A DNA stretch of 64,000 nt from Streptomyces griseus subsp. griseus (GTDB lineage Bacteria; Actinomycetota; Actinomycetes; Streptomycetales; Streptomycetaceae), in assembly GCF_000720255.1 (NCBI RefSeq), contig NZ_JOJE01000016.1, positions 62,001 to 126,000 of the forward strand, in the 5' to 3' direction. Every line of letters starts with the position of its first letter. The first letter of the stretch is position 1. Below the pieces are notes generated by a model. The model was not told the origin of the DNA. It saw only the letters and a program-made list of their open reading frames with translations, and ran no database searches. The position numbers and the translations under genes are program-made. This document shows, one piece after another, positions 24,143-32,252 of this stretch.

Positions 24143-26863
24143 TTATGAGTCGCGCGCCTCCCGGGGCAGTGGCTGCTCCGCCCAGATGATCTTGCCTGTC
24201 GTGGTGTAGCGCGTCCCCCAGCGGTCCGCCAACTGCGCGACGAGGAACAACCCGCGGCCCCCCTCGTCGGTCATCGCGGCGTGACGCAGATGAGGCGAGG
24301 TGCTGCTGCCGTCGAAGACCTCGCAGATCAGGCTGCCGTCCCGCAGCACCCGCACCCGCACCGGATCGGCACCGTAGCGGATCGCGTTGGTGACCAGCTC
24401 GCTCAGGATCAGCTCCGTCGTGAACGTCAGCTCCTCAAGACCCCACTCCGCCAGCTTCCGCGTCACCGCGGCACGCACCTCGCCCACGGCCGCCGGAACC
24501 ATCGGCACGTCCCACTCGGCCACCCGGTCGGACCCGAGCGCCCGCGTGCTCGCGACGATCAGCGCCACGTCGTCGCTGGGCCGGGACGGCAGCAGGGCGT
24601 CCAGGACCGCCCGGCAGGTGTCCTCCGGCGAGGAACCGCCCGACGCCAGGGCCGAGCGCAGCATCTCGAGACCGGTGTCGATGTCCCGCTCACGGTCCTC
24701 CACCAGCCCGTCCGTGTAGAGCACCAGCCGGCTGCCCTCCTCCAGCTCCACGTCGGCCGTCTCGAACGGCAGACCCCCTACGCCGAGCGGAGGCCCGGCC
24801 GGGACGTCGAGGAACGACACGCTGCCGTCGGGACGGACCACGGCGGGCGGCGGATGCCCCGCCCGGGCGATGGTGCAGCGCCTCGATACGGGGTCGTACA
24901 CCGCGTACAGGCAGGTGGCGCCCGTGATGGGCGCGCTGCCGCCCTCGTCCTGCTCGTCCTGGTCGATACGGCCGACCAGCTCGTCGAGGAGCGACAGGAG
25001 CTCGTCCGGCGCCAGATCCAGCGCGGAGAAGTTGCTCACCGCCGTCCGCAGCCGCCCCATGGTGGCCGCCGCGTACAGTCCGTGGCCCACCACGTCCCCC
25101 ACCACCAGCGCCACCCGCGCCCCCGACAGCGGCAGCACGTCGAACCAGTCGCCGCCCACGCCCGCCTGCGCCGGCAGATACCGGTAGCCGATGTCCAGGG
25201 CGCTCTGCTCGGGCAGACTGCGCGGCAGCAGACTGCGCTGGAGCGTCACGGCCATGCTGTGCTCGCGGGTGAAGCGGCGCGCGTTGTCGATGGAGACAGC
25301 CGCCCGCGCGACCAGCTCCTCCGCCAGCGCCACCTCCTCCGCGTCGAACGCCTCGGGCTTCTCGGACCGCCAGAAGCTGACCACACCCAGGACCAGGGAC
25401 CCGGCCCGCACCGGCACGGTGATCAGCGAGTGGATGCCGTACTCCACCACCTGCGCGGAACGCTCCAGGTCCTGGGCCTGCCAGCCGGCGGCCTGGCTCA
25501 GGTGCAGCTCGGTCACCGGCCCGCCGCTCTCCAGGCTGCGCGCCTGCGGCGACGACGCCACGAACCGCAGCCTCTCGCCCGCCGGATACAGGGGAGCGTC
25601 CTTGCGGATGCCGTCCAGCGCGGTACGCCGCAGCCCGGCACCCGGCTCCGGCTCCTCACCGGCGAGCACCGCGTCGTACAGGTCCACGGCGACGAAGTCC
25701 GCGAAGCGCGGCACGGACAGGTCCGTCAGCTCCTCGGCGGTCCGGGTCACGTCCAGGCTGGTGCCGACGCGCGCACCGGCGTCGTAGAGCAGATCGAGGC
25801 GCTCCCGGGCCGCCTCCGCCCGGCCCGACAGGGCGCGCAGCTCCGTGGAGTCGCGGAGCGTGGCGACGCTGCCGGACGGGCCTCCGCGCAGGGTCGTGGG
25901 CCGCTGGTTGACCGCGAGGAGCCGGTCGGCCACGAGATGCACCTCGTCGGTGGCGACCCGTGCCGAGGCGAGCAGCTCGGCGATCGCGGGGTCGAGACCG
26001 AGGTCCCCTACCCCGCGTCCCTCCGCGTCGTCGGGCAGATGCAGCAGCCGGCGCGCCTCGTCGTTGGCGAGGAGCAGACCGCCCTCGGCGTCGACGATGA
26101 TCACCCCTTCCCGCACCGAGTGCAGCACCGCGTCGTGGTGCTCGTACATGCGGGTCATCTCGTGCGGTCCGAGGCCGTGGGTCTGCCGCATCAGCCGCCT
26201 GCTCACCAGCGCCGTTCCCGCCGTGGACAGGGCGACCGCCACACCGGCGGCCAACAGCAGCAGCGGCAGCTGGCGGTCGAGGGTGCCGCCCACGCGCGCC
26301 GTCGTGATGCCGGCCGACACCAGACCGACGACCTTCCCGTCCGCATCCTTGACCGGCACGACCGCCTGGACGAGTCGGCCTATGGTCCCGTTGATCTCCT
26401 CGGTCACGGTCCCGCCGGCCTGGGCAGGTGCGAGATTGCCGACGAACTTCTTGCCGATGCGGTCCGGCTTGGGATGGGTGTACCGGATCCCGTCGGGGTC
26501 CATGACGACGATGAAGTCGACCTTCGCCGCCTGGCGGGCGGCCTCGGCGCTCGGTTGCAGGACGGCCGTAGGATCCGGGCTGCTCAGCGCCTCGCGGGTG
26601 CCGGGCGCGTTCGCGAACGTCTCGGCGACGGCGAGGGAGCGGTTGCGCGCCTCCACCCTGCTGTCGTGCCGTACCTGGAGCACCAGCGCCACGACCGCGG
26701 CCACGACGAGCAGCAGGACGATGACGACCTGAAGGAAGAACACCTGTCCGGCGACGCTGCGCCCGCTCAGCGACCCGCGGCCGCGGGCATGGGGGCGCGC
26801 GGCATGCGGGGGGCTGGGAAGACGGGTCGGCCGAGACCCGGGTCGACCCGTTATCCGGACCAT
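24143..26863 (-). CDS. Multidomain sensor phosphatase: Cache-PAS-GAF-SpoIIE-HATPase
   Basis: A 906-residue signalling protein. A first membrane segment (VFFLQVVIVLLLVVAAVVALVL, about 40-62) and a second (about 200-220) flank an extracytoplasmic Cache/CHASE-like sensor containing PVKDADGKVVGLVSAGIT. Next come a PAS domain (about 245-345, SVREGVIIVDAEGGLLLANDEARRLL), a GAF domain (about 360-540), a SpoIIE PP2C domain (about 560-760: GGDWFDVLPL, GDVVGHG, YTDGLVEDR) and a HATPase domain (about 775-900: ELILSELVTNAIRYGAD, DEGGRGLFLVAQLADRWG). Phosphatase and kinase-like anti-sigma activities on one chain suggest it senses a ligand outside the cell and sets a sigma-factor partner switch. Confidence 0.92.
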   Translation of the reverse strand: MVRITGRPGSRPTRLPSPPHAARPHARGRGSLSGRSVAGQVFFLQVVIVLLLVVAAVVALVLQVRHDSRVEARNRSLAVAETFANAPGTREALSSPDPTAVLQPSAEAARQAAKVDFIVVMDPDGIRYTHPKPDRIGKKFVGNLAPAQAGGTVTEEINGTIGRLVQAVVPVKDADGKVVGLVSAGITTARVGGTLDRQLPLLLLAAGVAVALSTAGTALVSRRLMRQTHGLGPHEMTRMYEHHDAVLHSVREGVIIVDAEGGLLLANDEARRLLHLPDDAEGRGVGDLGLDPAIAELLASARVATDEVHLVADRLLAVNQRPTTLRGGPSGSVATLRDSTELRALSGRAEAARERLDLLYDAGARVGTSLDVTRTAEELTDLSVPRFADFVAVDLYDAVLAGEEPEPGAGLRRTALDGIRKDAPLYPAGERLRFVASSPQARSLESGGPVTELHLSQAAGWQAQDLERSAQVVEYGIHSLITVPVRAGSLVLGVVSFWRSEKPEAFDAEEVALAEELVARAAVSIDNARRFTREHSMAVTLQRSLLPRSLPEQSALDIGYRYLPAQAGVGGDWFDVLPLSGARVALVVGDVVGHGLYAAATMGRLRTAVSNFSALDLAPDELLSLLDELVGRIDQDEQDEGGSAPITGATCLYAVYDPVSRRCTIARAGHPPPAVVRPDGSVSFLDVPAGPPLGVGGLPFETADVELEEGSRLVLYTDGLVEDRERDIDTGLEMLRSALASGGSSPEDTCRAVLDALLPSRPSDDVALIVASTRALGSDRVAEWDVPMVPAAVGEVRAAVTRKLAEWGLEELTFTTELILSELVTNAIRYGADPVRVRVLRDGSLICEVFDGSSTSPHLRHAAMTDEGGRGLFLVAQLADRWGTRYTTTGKIIWAEQPLPREARDS

Positions 26864-26962
26864 GTGCCCATGTCTACACTGCCACGCGGAATGAGGCGAG
26901 GGGCGTCACACAGGGTCACACTTTGTTCTCCGACCCTCCCTATATGGCCGGTTGGCCGCTCC

Positions 26963-27943
26963 TCAGCCGTCGGACGGTGCCGCGGTGGGGCGGGTGGCCA
27001 GCAGCAGCGCGATGTCGTCCGGGCGGTCCACGGCGTGCCGGGCCGCCGTCGTGAGCCGGTCGGCGACCCCGTCCAGGAAGCGACCGTCCGAGCGGCCCTC
27101 GTCGCCACCGGCCCGGGACAGGGCCGTCCGCAGCGCGGCGATGCCGTCGTCGATGTCCGCGCCGGGCCGCTCCACGAGACCGTCGGTGTACAGGGCCAGG
27201 ATCGCGCCGGGCTCCAGGTGCAGCTCGGTCACCGGGTAGCGGGCGTGCGGATCCACACCGAGGACGACACCGCCCGGGATGTCCACGAGCTCCGTCTGCC
27301 CGTCCGGTCGCCGCAGCAGGGGCGGCGGGTGACCCGCCCGGGCGGCCCGGGCCAGGCCGGCGAGGGGGTCGAGGCGCACGTAACAGCAGCTGGCGAACTG
27401 ACCGGGGTCCAGGTCGATCAGCAGGTGGTTCGTCCCCCTCATCACCTCGTCCGGCGGATGGTCGCCCACCGCGAAAGCCCTGACCGCGCTGCGCAGCTGT
27501 CCCATGGTCGCGGCCGCCTGCACACCGTGCCCCTGGACGTCCCCGATGACCAGGGCCAGGGACCCGCCGGTCTCCACCACGTCGTACCAGTCGCCGCCCA
27601 CCTCCATGCCCTGCGTGCCCGGCAGATAGCGGCCGGCGGTCTTCACCCGCGGGTGCGCCGACAGCCGGTGCGGGAGGAGCGCCTGTTGCAGGCCACGCGC
27701 GAGGGCCGCCTCGGTCTCGTAGCGCTGCGCCTTCTCCAAGGCGTGGGCGATCAGCCCGGCCACGGCGGTGAGCACGGTGCGCTCCTGGGTGCTGAAGCCG
27801 CGGGGGCGTTCGAAGCCGAGGATGCAGGTGCCGACCGGGCGCCCGGAGGCGATCAGGGGCAGGAACGCGCGGGCCCCCACGGTCGCGTCGAGGGGGATGT
27901 CGGGGTAGGCGGTCTGCGGCTGGCGCATCGAGTCGAAGAACAT
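26963..27943 (-). CDS. GAF-SpoIIE phosphatase, N-terminally short
   Basis: A 326-residue PP2C-type phosphatase. The N-terminus starts inside a GAF domain (RAFLPLIASGRPVGTCILGFERP, TQERTVLTAVAGLIAHALEKAQRYE). The SpoIIE domain follows with GGDWYDVVE, GDVQGHG, RAGHPPPLLR and YTDGLVERP. Homologues usually carry a full GAF or PAS-GAF region, so about half a domain is missing. An in-frame TGA lies nine bases upstream of the ATG, so it cannot be extended. It either is a shortened functional enzyme or a 5'-decayed gene. It lies just upstream of, and parallel to, the larger sensor phosphatase gene. Confidence 0.82.
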   Translation of the reverse strand: MFFDSMRQPQTAYPDIPLDATVGARAFLPLIASGRPVGTCILGFERPRGFSTQERTVLTAVAGLIAHALEKAQRYETEAALARGLQQALLPHRLSAHPRVKTAGRYLPGTQGMEVGGDWYDVVETGGSLALVIGDVQGHGVQAAATMGQLRSAVRAFAVGDHPPDEVMRGTNHLLIDLDPGQFASCCYVRLDPLAGLARAARAGHPPPLLRRPDGQTELVDIPGGVVLGVDPHARYPVTELHLEPGAILALYTDGLVERPGADIDDGIAALRTALSRAGGDEGRSDGRFLDGVADRLTTAARHAVDRPDDIALLLATRPTAAPSDG

Positions 27944-28160
27944 GGCCCTACCTCATCCGTGCGCCGCCGGGTGGGCGACACAGCAAGAATGCGCCACCGG
28001 GACCCGGCCGCGCACCGGGAGAACCACCTGGCTCCGCCACCGTGCCCCGCGCGTCACCGTGCGTGAACGTCGGGCGCTGGGTGCCGGGGGCCGTCCGGGC
28101 CGCCGCACTCCGGCCCGGACCGGGGGCACGTGCGAGGCGTCCCGGGGTACGCGCAGCGCC

Positions 28161-29006
28161 ATGGGTGAGATTCTGGTCGGTGCGTGTTCGTGGACCGACC
28201 GGGCGCTGGTCGGCAGCGGCTGGTACCCGGTGGGGCAGCGGGACGCCGAGGGGCGGTTGCGGTACTACGCGGGCAGGTTCGGCATCGTGGAGGTGGACTC
28301 CGGCTACTACGCGCTGCCTTCGGCCCGCAACAGTCGCCTGTGGGTCGAACGCACCCCGGACGGCTTCGTGTTCGACGTGAAGGCGTTCTCGCTGCTCACC
28401 GGTCACCCCACCCGGCCGGCCCTGCTGCCCGGCGGGCTGCCGGCCGACGCCCGGGACCCGTGGGTGCTGGACAAGGTCTGGGCCCGCTTCGCCGACGGGA
28501 TCGAACCGCTGCGGGAGGCCGGGAAGCTCGGCGTGGTGCTGTTCCAGTTCCCGCCCTGGTTCCGGCCCGGGGCCCTGGCGGAGGGGTTCCTCGCCCAGTG
28601 CGCCGAGCGCACCGCGGGCTGGCCCGTCGCCGTGGAGTTCCGCCACCCCGCGTGGTGGCGCGACGAACAGGCCGAGGCGACCCGGGCGTTACTCCGTGCC
28701 CACGGCTTCTCGGCCGTCGCCGTGGACATGGCGCGGACGCTGCCCACCTCCATCCCGCCGGTCACCCCCGTCACCTCCTCCCGGGTGGCCGTCGTACGTT
28801 TCCACGGGCGCAGCCCGGCCTGGGGGACGGGGAGCAAGGAGGACCGGTTCCGGCACGACTACACCGACGACGAGCTCGAGGAATGGGTGCCGAGGCTGCG
28901 CGGCCTCGCCGAGCGGGTCGGACAACTGCACGTGTTGTTCAACAACTGCTGCGGAGCGGCCGCCGTACGGGCCGCCGAGCGCATGCGCGACCTCCTGGCC
29001 GGCTGA
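28161..29006 (+). CDS. DUF72 family protein (YecE-like)
   Basis: A 281-residue DUF72 protein with a TIM-barrel-like fold and no settled function. Family motifs are LVGACSWTDRALVGSGWYP at the N-terminus, RYYAGRFGIVEVDSGYYALPS, PDGFVFDVKAFSLLTGHPT, GVVLFQFPPWFRP, VAVEFRHPAWW and RFHGRSPAW. The ATG directly before GEILVGACSW is the family start. It converges with the lipoprotein gene, seven bases between stops. Confidence 0.88.
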   Translation: MGEILVGACSWTDRALVGSGWYPVGQRDAEGRLRYYAGRFGIVEVDSGYYALPSARNSRLWVERTPDGFVFDVKAFSLLTGHPTRPALLPGGLPADARDPWVLDKVWARFADGIEPLREAGKLGVVLFQFPPWFRPGALAEGFLAQCAERTAGWPVAVEFRHPAWWRDEQAEATRALLRAHGFSAVAVDMARTLPTSIPPVTPVTSSRVAVVRFHGRSPAWGTGSKEDRFRHDYTDDELEEWVPRLRGLAERVGQLHVLFNNCCGAAAVRAAERMRDLLAG

Positions 29007-29013
29007 CCGGTGG

Positions 29014-29694
29014 TCAGACGGTGCGCAGGGTCCGCTTCGCCAGCTCGAACGCGGGCAGCATGGCCGCGTGCTCCTCGGTGTCGATCCCGCCGAGGTGCAG
29101 CACGACGGGGCCGTCGGCGGTGGCGACGGCGAGGGCGTGTTCCTTCTTCGTCTCGTCGAGGATCTCGCTGGTGTACAGGTACTCCACCTCCACACCGGAG
29201 AGTCCGCCCGCCTTGAACGAGCGGTACTTCTCCTCGCTCGCCCCGTTCTCGGCCGCAACGAACGCCTCCAGCACGCCGCGCGCGTCGGCGTTGCCCGGCT
29301 TGCCGGTGTAGACGCGCAGGAAGCCGATGTGCCCGGCGGGCTTGGCGTCGACCTCGCAGGCCAGGGCGACCGGGCCCTGGTACAGGAGTTCCTGCGGCTG
29401 CTCCTCCGTACCGCCGGAGCCCGCCGAGCCCCCGCCGGACCGGACCGCCTCCGCCGTCCAGCGCGCGGCGGTCTCGAAGGAGACGGGCAGTTCGCACGCC
29501 GTACCCGGCCCGCCGAGCGTCCCGCCGCTCGCGGCCGCCGCACCGGCGGAACCGCTCGCACCGCTCGCACCGGCGGCATCGGTCGCCTTCGCGGGCGCCG
29601 ACCGGGGGCTCGCCGTCTCGTCGGCGTCCCCCGCGGCCCCGCATCCCGCCAGAACCCCCGCCAGCAAGGCCATCCCGGCCACCCAACGCCACAT
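29014..29694 (-). CDS. Predicted lipoprotein
   Basis: A 226-residue lipoprotein. The signal peptide MWRWVAGMALLAGVLAGCGAA has a lipobox LAGC, so the mature protein is anchored outside the membrane through Cys. An Ala/Ser/Gly-rich linker (about 25-65) leads to a globular domain (GTACELPVSFETAARWTAEAV through GGIDTEEHAAMLPAFELAKRTL). I know no named family for it. GGGGAG stands just before the ATG. Confidence 0.8.
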   Translation of the reverse strand: MWRWVAGMALLAGVLAGCGAAGDADETASPRSAPAKATDAAGASGASGSAGAAAASGGTLGGPGTACELPVSFETAARWTAEAVRSGGGSAGSGGTEEQPQELLYQGPVALACEVDAKPAGHIGFLRVYTGKPGNADARGVLEAFVAAENGASEEKYRSFKAGGLSGVEVEYLYTSEILDETKKEHALAVATADGPVVLHLGGIDTEEHAAMLPAFELAKRTLRTV

Positions 29695-29767
29695 GCTCCC
29701 CACCCCGAACTCCCTTGCGGCCAGGGAGGGACTGTATCCGACGGCACTGACACGAGCGGGCCGCGAT

Positions 29768-30361
29768 TCACCGGTGTGCCGGGGACGAGCGGGAGGCGCG
29801 GCGGTGCGCGGCGACACGTTCGCGGGTCGCGCACCGGCGTGAGCAGTAGCGGCGCTCGGGCCCGGCGCCCTGCGTGATGAAGACGTTCGGGCAGCTCGGC
29901 GACGCGCAGACCCGGCCGGGCGGCAGCTGACGGTCCCAGAGGAGAACGGTCAGCGCCATGCAGGAGGAGGCGATGAGCCACTCGTCCCACGGGGCGTCGT
30001 CGTCCAGGTCGAGGTGGGGGTGCCAGGGCGTACGGCCTCCGTGCGCGGTGAGGCGCAGCGGTCCGGTGTGGTCGCGCAGCAGCCGGTTGAGCACCTCCGC
30101 AGCGCCGTCGACACCGTCGGCGGTGAAGACCTGACGCAGCAGGGCGGCGGCCGTCCGCATTCCGTCGACGTCCCGTGCCGCGAGGTCGACCGGGCCCGTC
30201 TCGCCGTAGGCGAGCAGCACCTCGGCGATCGCGGTGGGATCGGGGCCGTCCTCGGTGGAGAGGACATTGAGGAGGGCGGCGGTGCGGCGGGCCATGGTCA
30301 GCACGGAGTGCCGGCTCGACCAGTCGTAGGCGGGGGAGGGCACAGGCGCAATGTAACGCAT
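29768..30361 (-). CDS. CGNR zinc-finger (ABATE-type) regulator
   Basis: A 197-residue protein. The N-terminal ABATE-type domain (RRTAALLNVLSTEDG, TAAALLRQVFTADGVDGAAEVLNRLL) precedes a CGNR zinc finger with four cysteines: CASPSCPNVF and RRYCSRRCATRERVAAHR. Such proteins are putative DNA-binding regulators. It is divergent from an MFS transporter, and motifs of the form TGCGTAAC or TGCGTTAC lie across the shared promoter, so it likely controls itself and the exporter. The start is uncertain: ATG 30361 lacks a good ribosome site, and MARRTAALLN is an alternative. Confidence 0.82.
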   Translation of the reverse strand: MRYIAPVPSPAYDWSSRHSVLTMARRTAALLNVLSTEDGPDPTAIAEVLLAYGETGPVDLAARDVDGMRTAAALLRQVFTADGVDGAAEVLNRLLRDHTGPLRLTAHGGRTPWHPHLDLDDDAPWDEWLIASSCMALTVLLWDRQLPPGRVCASPSCPNVFITQGAGPERRYCSRRCATRERVAAHRRASRSSPAHR

Positions 30362-30417
30362 ATTGCGGGCTTTTGAGTTACGTGCGTAACGTCCCGCCGA
30401 TGAAGAGGCGTTACGCA
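30353..30417. promoter_or_regulatory. Cluster of TGCGTAAC-type motifs between regulator and transporter
   Basis: Three occurrences within 65 bases: GTAACGCA at 30353-30360, the dyad GTTACG-TG-CGTAAC at 30377-30390, and GCGTTACGCA at 30408-30417, which lies inside the start of the transporter gene. The repetition with mixed orientation suggests binding sites for the CGNR protein. Confidence 0.5.
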
Positions 30418-31587
30418 CTCAGCGCGTACCTGGCCGGTGCTATGACGGCCCGTACGGGCGACGACATGTCCGGGCCGGCGCTGCTCCTGGCCGGACTCGC
30501 CCTGACCGGGTCCGCCACGCAGGCGTCGACCCTGCTCGCGGCCGTCACCGGCGCGGCGGCGGTCGGGGGCCCGGTGCTGGGCATGCTGCTCGACCGGGCG
30601 GAGCGTCCCGGCCGACTGCTGTCACTGGCCCTCGTCCTCTACGCCGCGGGCCTCATGGGGGTCCTCGCGGGACTCGGCACCCTGCCGTTCGGCGTGACCG
30701 TCCTCGTCGCGGTGCTCACCGGCCTGTCGGCGCCCGCGCTGTCGGGCGGCTGGACGGCCCAGCTGCCGCGCGTGGCGCCCGGCGCACGGCTGCCCCGGGC
30801 CAACACCCTCGACGCGATGACGTACGGCTCGGCAGGCCTGGCCGGACCGGCGCTGGCGGGCGGTGTGGCCGAGGCGGTGGGGGCGTCGGCGGCGGTGGCG
30901 GTGTCGGTGGTGCTGATCGGGCTGGCGGTGCCGGCGGCCTGGCGGCTTCCGGAGCGGGGCGAACCGGGAGCGGGCATCCCCGCGGGACAGGGGCTGGTGG
31001 CCGGCGTGCGATGCATCGTGGGGAATCCGCGACTCGCCCGGGCGACCGTCTCCTCGGTCGTCTCCTGCGCCGGTCAGGGCATGCTGACGGCCTGTCTCCC
31101 CCTGCTGGGAGAACGCTTCCTGGGCGGGGCGGGGCGCGGTGCCCTGCTGCTCTCCTGCACGGCCGTCACCGCTTTGGCGGCCAACGCCGTACTGGCCATA
31201 CGGCCTCGCACGCTCACCCCCGAGACCGCCATCCGGGCCGGCGCGCTGCTCCAGGCGGCGGCACTGGCGTCGGCCGCCACGGGACAGCCGGGCACGGTCG
31301 TCGCGGCCGCGCTGCTGGCCGGCGTCGGCGAGGGACCCCAGCTCACGGCTCTCTTCGCCATCCGGCACCGGGAGGCACCCGAGCGTCTGCGCGGCCAGGT
31401 CTCCACCACCGGCGCCAGCGCGAAGATCACCGGCTTCGCCGTCGGAGCGGCGGCCGCCGGGCCCCTCGCCGTGTGGTCCCTCCCGGCCGCACTGCTGTCG
31501 GCGGCCGCGCTCCAGGTCGTGGCGGCATGGACGATGACCCGGAGCGGACGACGAGACACCCGCGCCACGCGGTCGGCCGTCAGCTGA
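30400..31587 (+). CDS. MFS transporter
   Basis: A 395-residue integral membrane protein with about twelve hydrophobic segments in two halves. The first half has the DRAERPGR loop after segment 2 (a degenerate MFS motif A), and the second half an LSCTAVTALAANAVLAI segment. It resembles MFS exporters that sit beside small regulators. The start at ATG 30400 follows the regulatory motifs; a TTG at 30373 is in frame but would run through the operator. It overlaps the convergent DoxX gene by eight bases. The substrate is unknown, though a drug-type efflux role is common. Confidence 0.85.
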   Translation: MKRRYALSAYLAGAMTARTGDDMSGPALLLAGLALTGSATQASTLLAAVTGAAAVGGPVLGMLLDRAERPGRLLSLALVLYAAGLMGVLAGLGTLPFGVTVLVAVLTGLSAPALSGGWTAQLPRVAPGARLPRANTLDAMTYGSAGLAGPALAGGVAEAVGASAAVAVSVVLIGLAVPAAWRLPERGEPGAGIPAGQGLVAGVRCIVGNPRLARATVSSVVSCAGQGMLTACLPLLGERFLGGAGRGALLLSCTAVTALAANAVLAIRPRTLTPETAIRAGALLQAAALASAATGQPGTVVAAALLAGVGEGPQLTALFAIRHREAPERLRGQVSTTGASAKITGFAVGAAAAGPLAVWSLPAALLSAAALQVVAAWTMTRSGRRDTRATRSAVS

Positions 31588-32113
31588 ACACCTTGGCCTT
31601 GACGCCACCCGCTGCCGCCGCCGGTCGTGCTGTCGCGCGGATCGAACGCCGTACGAGGTGGGCGTCGCGGCGCACGTCGTGGGCCGCGTGGCGGGAGCGC
31701 CACAGCAGGGAGGGGTGGCCCGCGGTGTCGTCGGCCGCGATCAGCAGGCCGCCGAGCATGGAGAGGTTCTTGAAGAAGTGGATGCGCTGCTGGGCGCGGT
31801 CGTCGGGGTCCTCCACCTCCCAGAAGCGGTGGGCCGCCAAGGTGGTGGGCACGAGCGTGGCCGCGATGGCGAGGGCGGCCGGCCGGGGGAGACGCCCGGT
31901 GGCCAGCAGGAAGCCCGCCGCCACCTGGACGGCACCGCTCAGCCGTACCGCCTCCTCGGTCCGGTCGGGCACGACCGGCACACGCTCGGTGACGGGACGC
32001 ACGACGGGCTCGGCGACCGGCGCCACCGCCTCGGGCTCGCGGACGGAACTCAGGCCGCCGCTGATGAACATGGAGGCGAGCATGGGGCGGCCGACCAGAC
32101 GCAACAGACTCAT
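31580..32113 (-). CDS. DoxX-family membrane protein
   Basis: A 177-residue protein of the DoxX family: LVGRPMLASMFISGGLSSVREP at the N-terminus, then RLSGAVQVAAGFLLATGRLPRPAALAIAATLVPTTLAAHRFWE and HFFKNLSMLGGLLIAADD. Four hydrophobic segments are expected. Members act in redox or thiol stress in some actinobacteria. A Pro/Val-rich stretch (about 30-50) lies between segments 1 and 2. GGAGAGGG precedes the ATG. The basic C-terminal tail is cytoplasmic. Confidence 0.85.
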   Translation of the reverse strand: MSLLRLVGRPMLASMFISGGLSSVREPEAVAPVAEPVVRPVTERVPVVPDRTEEAVRLSGAVQVAAGFLLATGRLPRPAALAIAATLVPTTLAAHRFWEVEDPDDRAQQRIHFFKNLSMLGGLLIAADDTAGHPSLLWRSRHAAHDVRRDAHLVRRSIRATARPAAAAGGVKAKVFS

Positions 32114-32252
32114 GACCCTCTCCAGACGTGTAGGTAAGGGGACAGGGGCCACCGGGTTCCCACACGAGCCGGGACCATTCAGTGGACCGCGGGCCCGGGT
32201 GGGGCCCTGACGGAAGCCTTCCGCTCCCCGCCCCCTCACCGACGCCTGGGGA

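Noticed and set aside
24281..28066. Open frame of over 1200 codons on the plus strand
   Set aside because: It runs antisense to two SpoIIE phosphatase genes with clear domains. The predicted product is rich in Arg, His, Gly and Gln without family motifs, as expected from the complement of GC-rich coding DNA.
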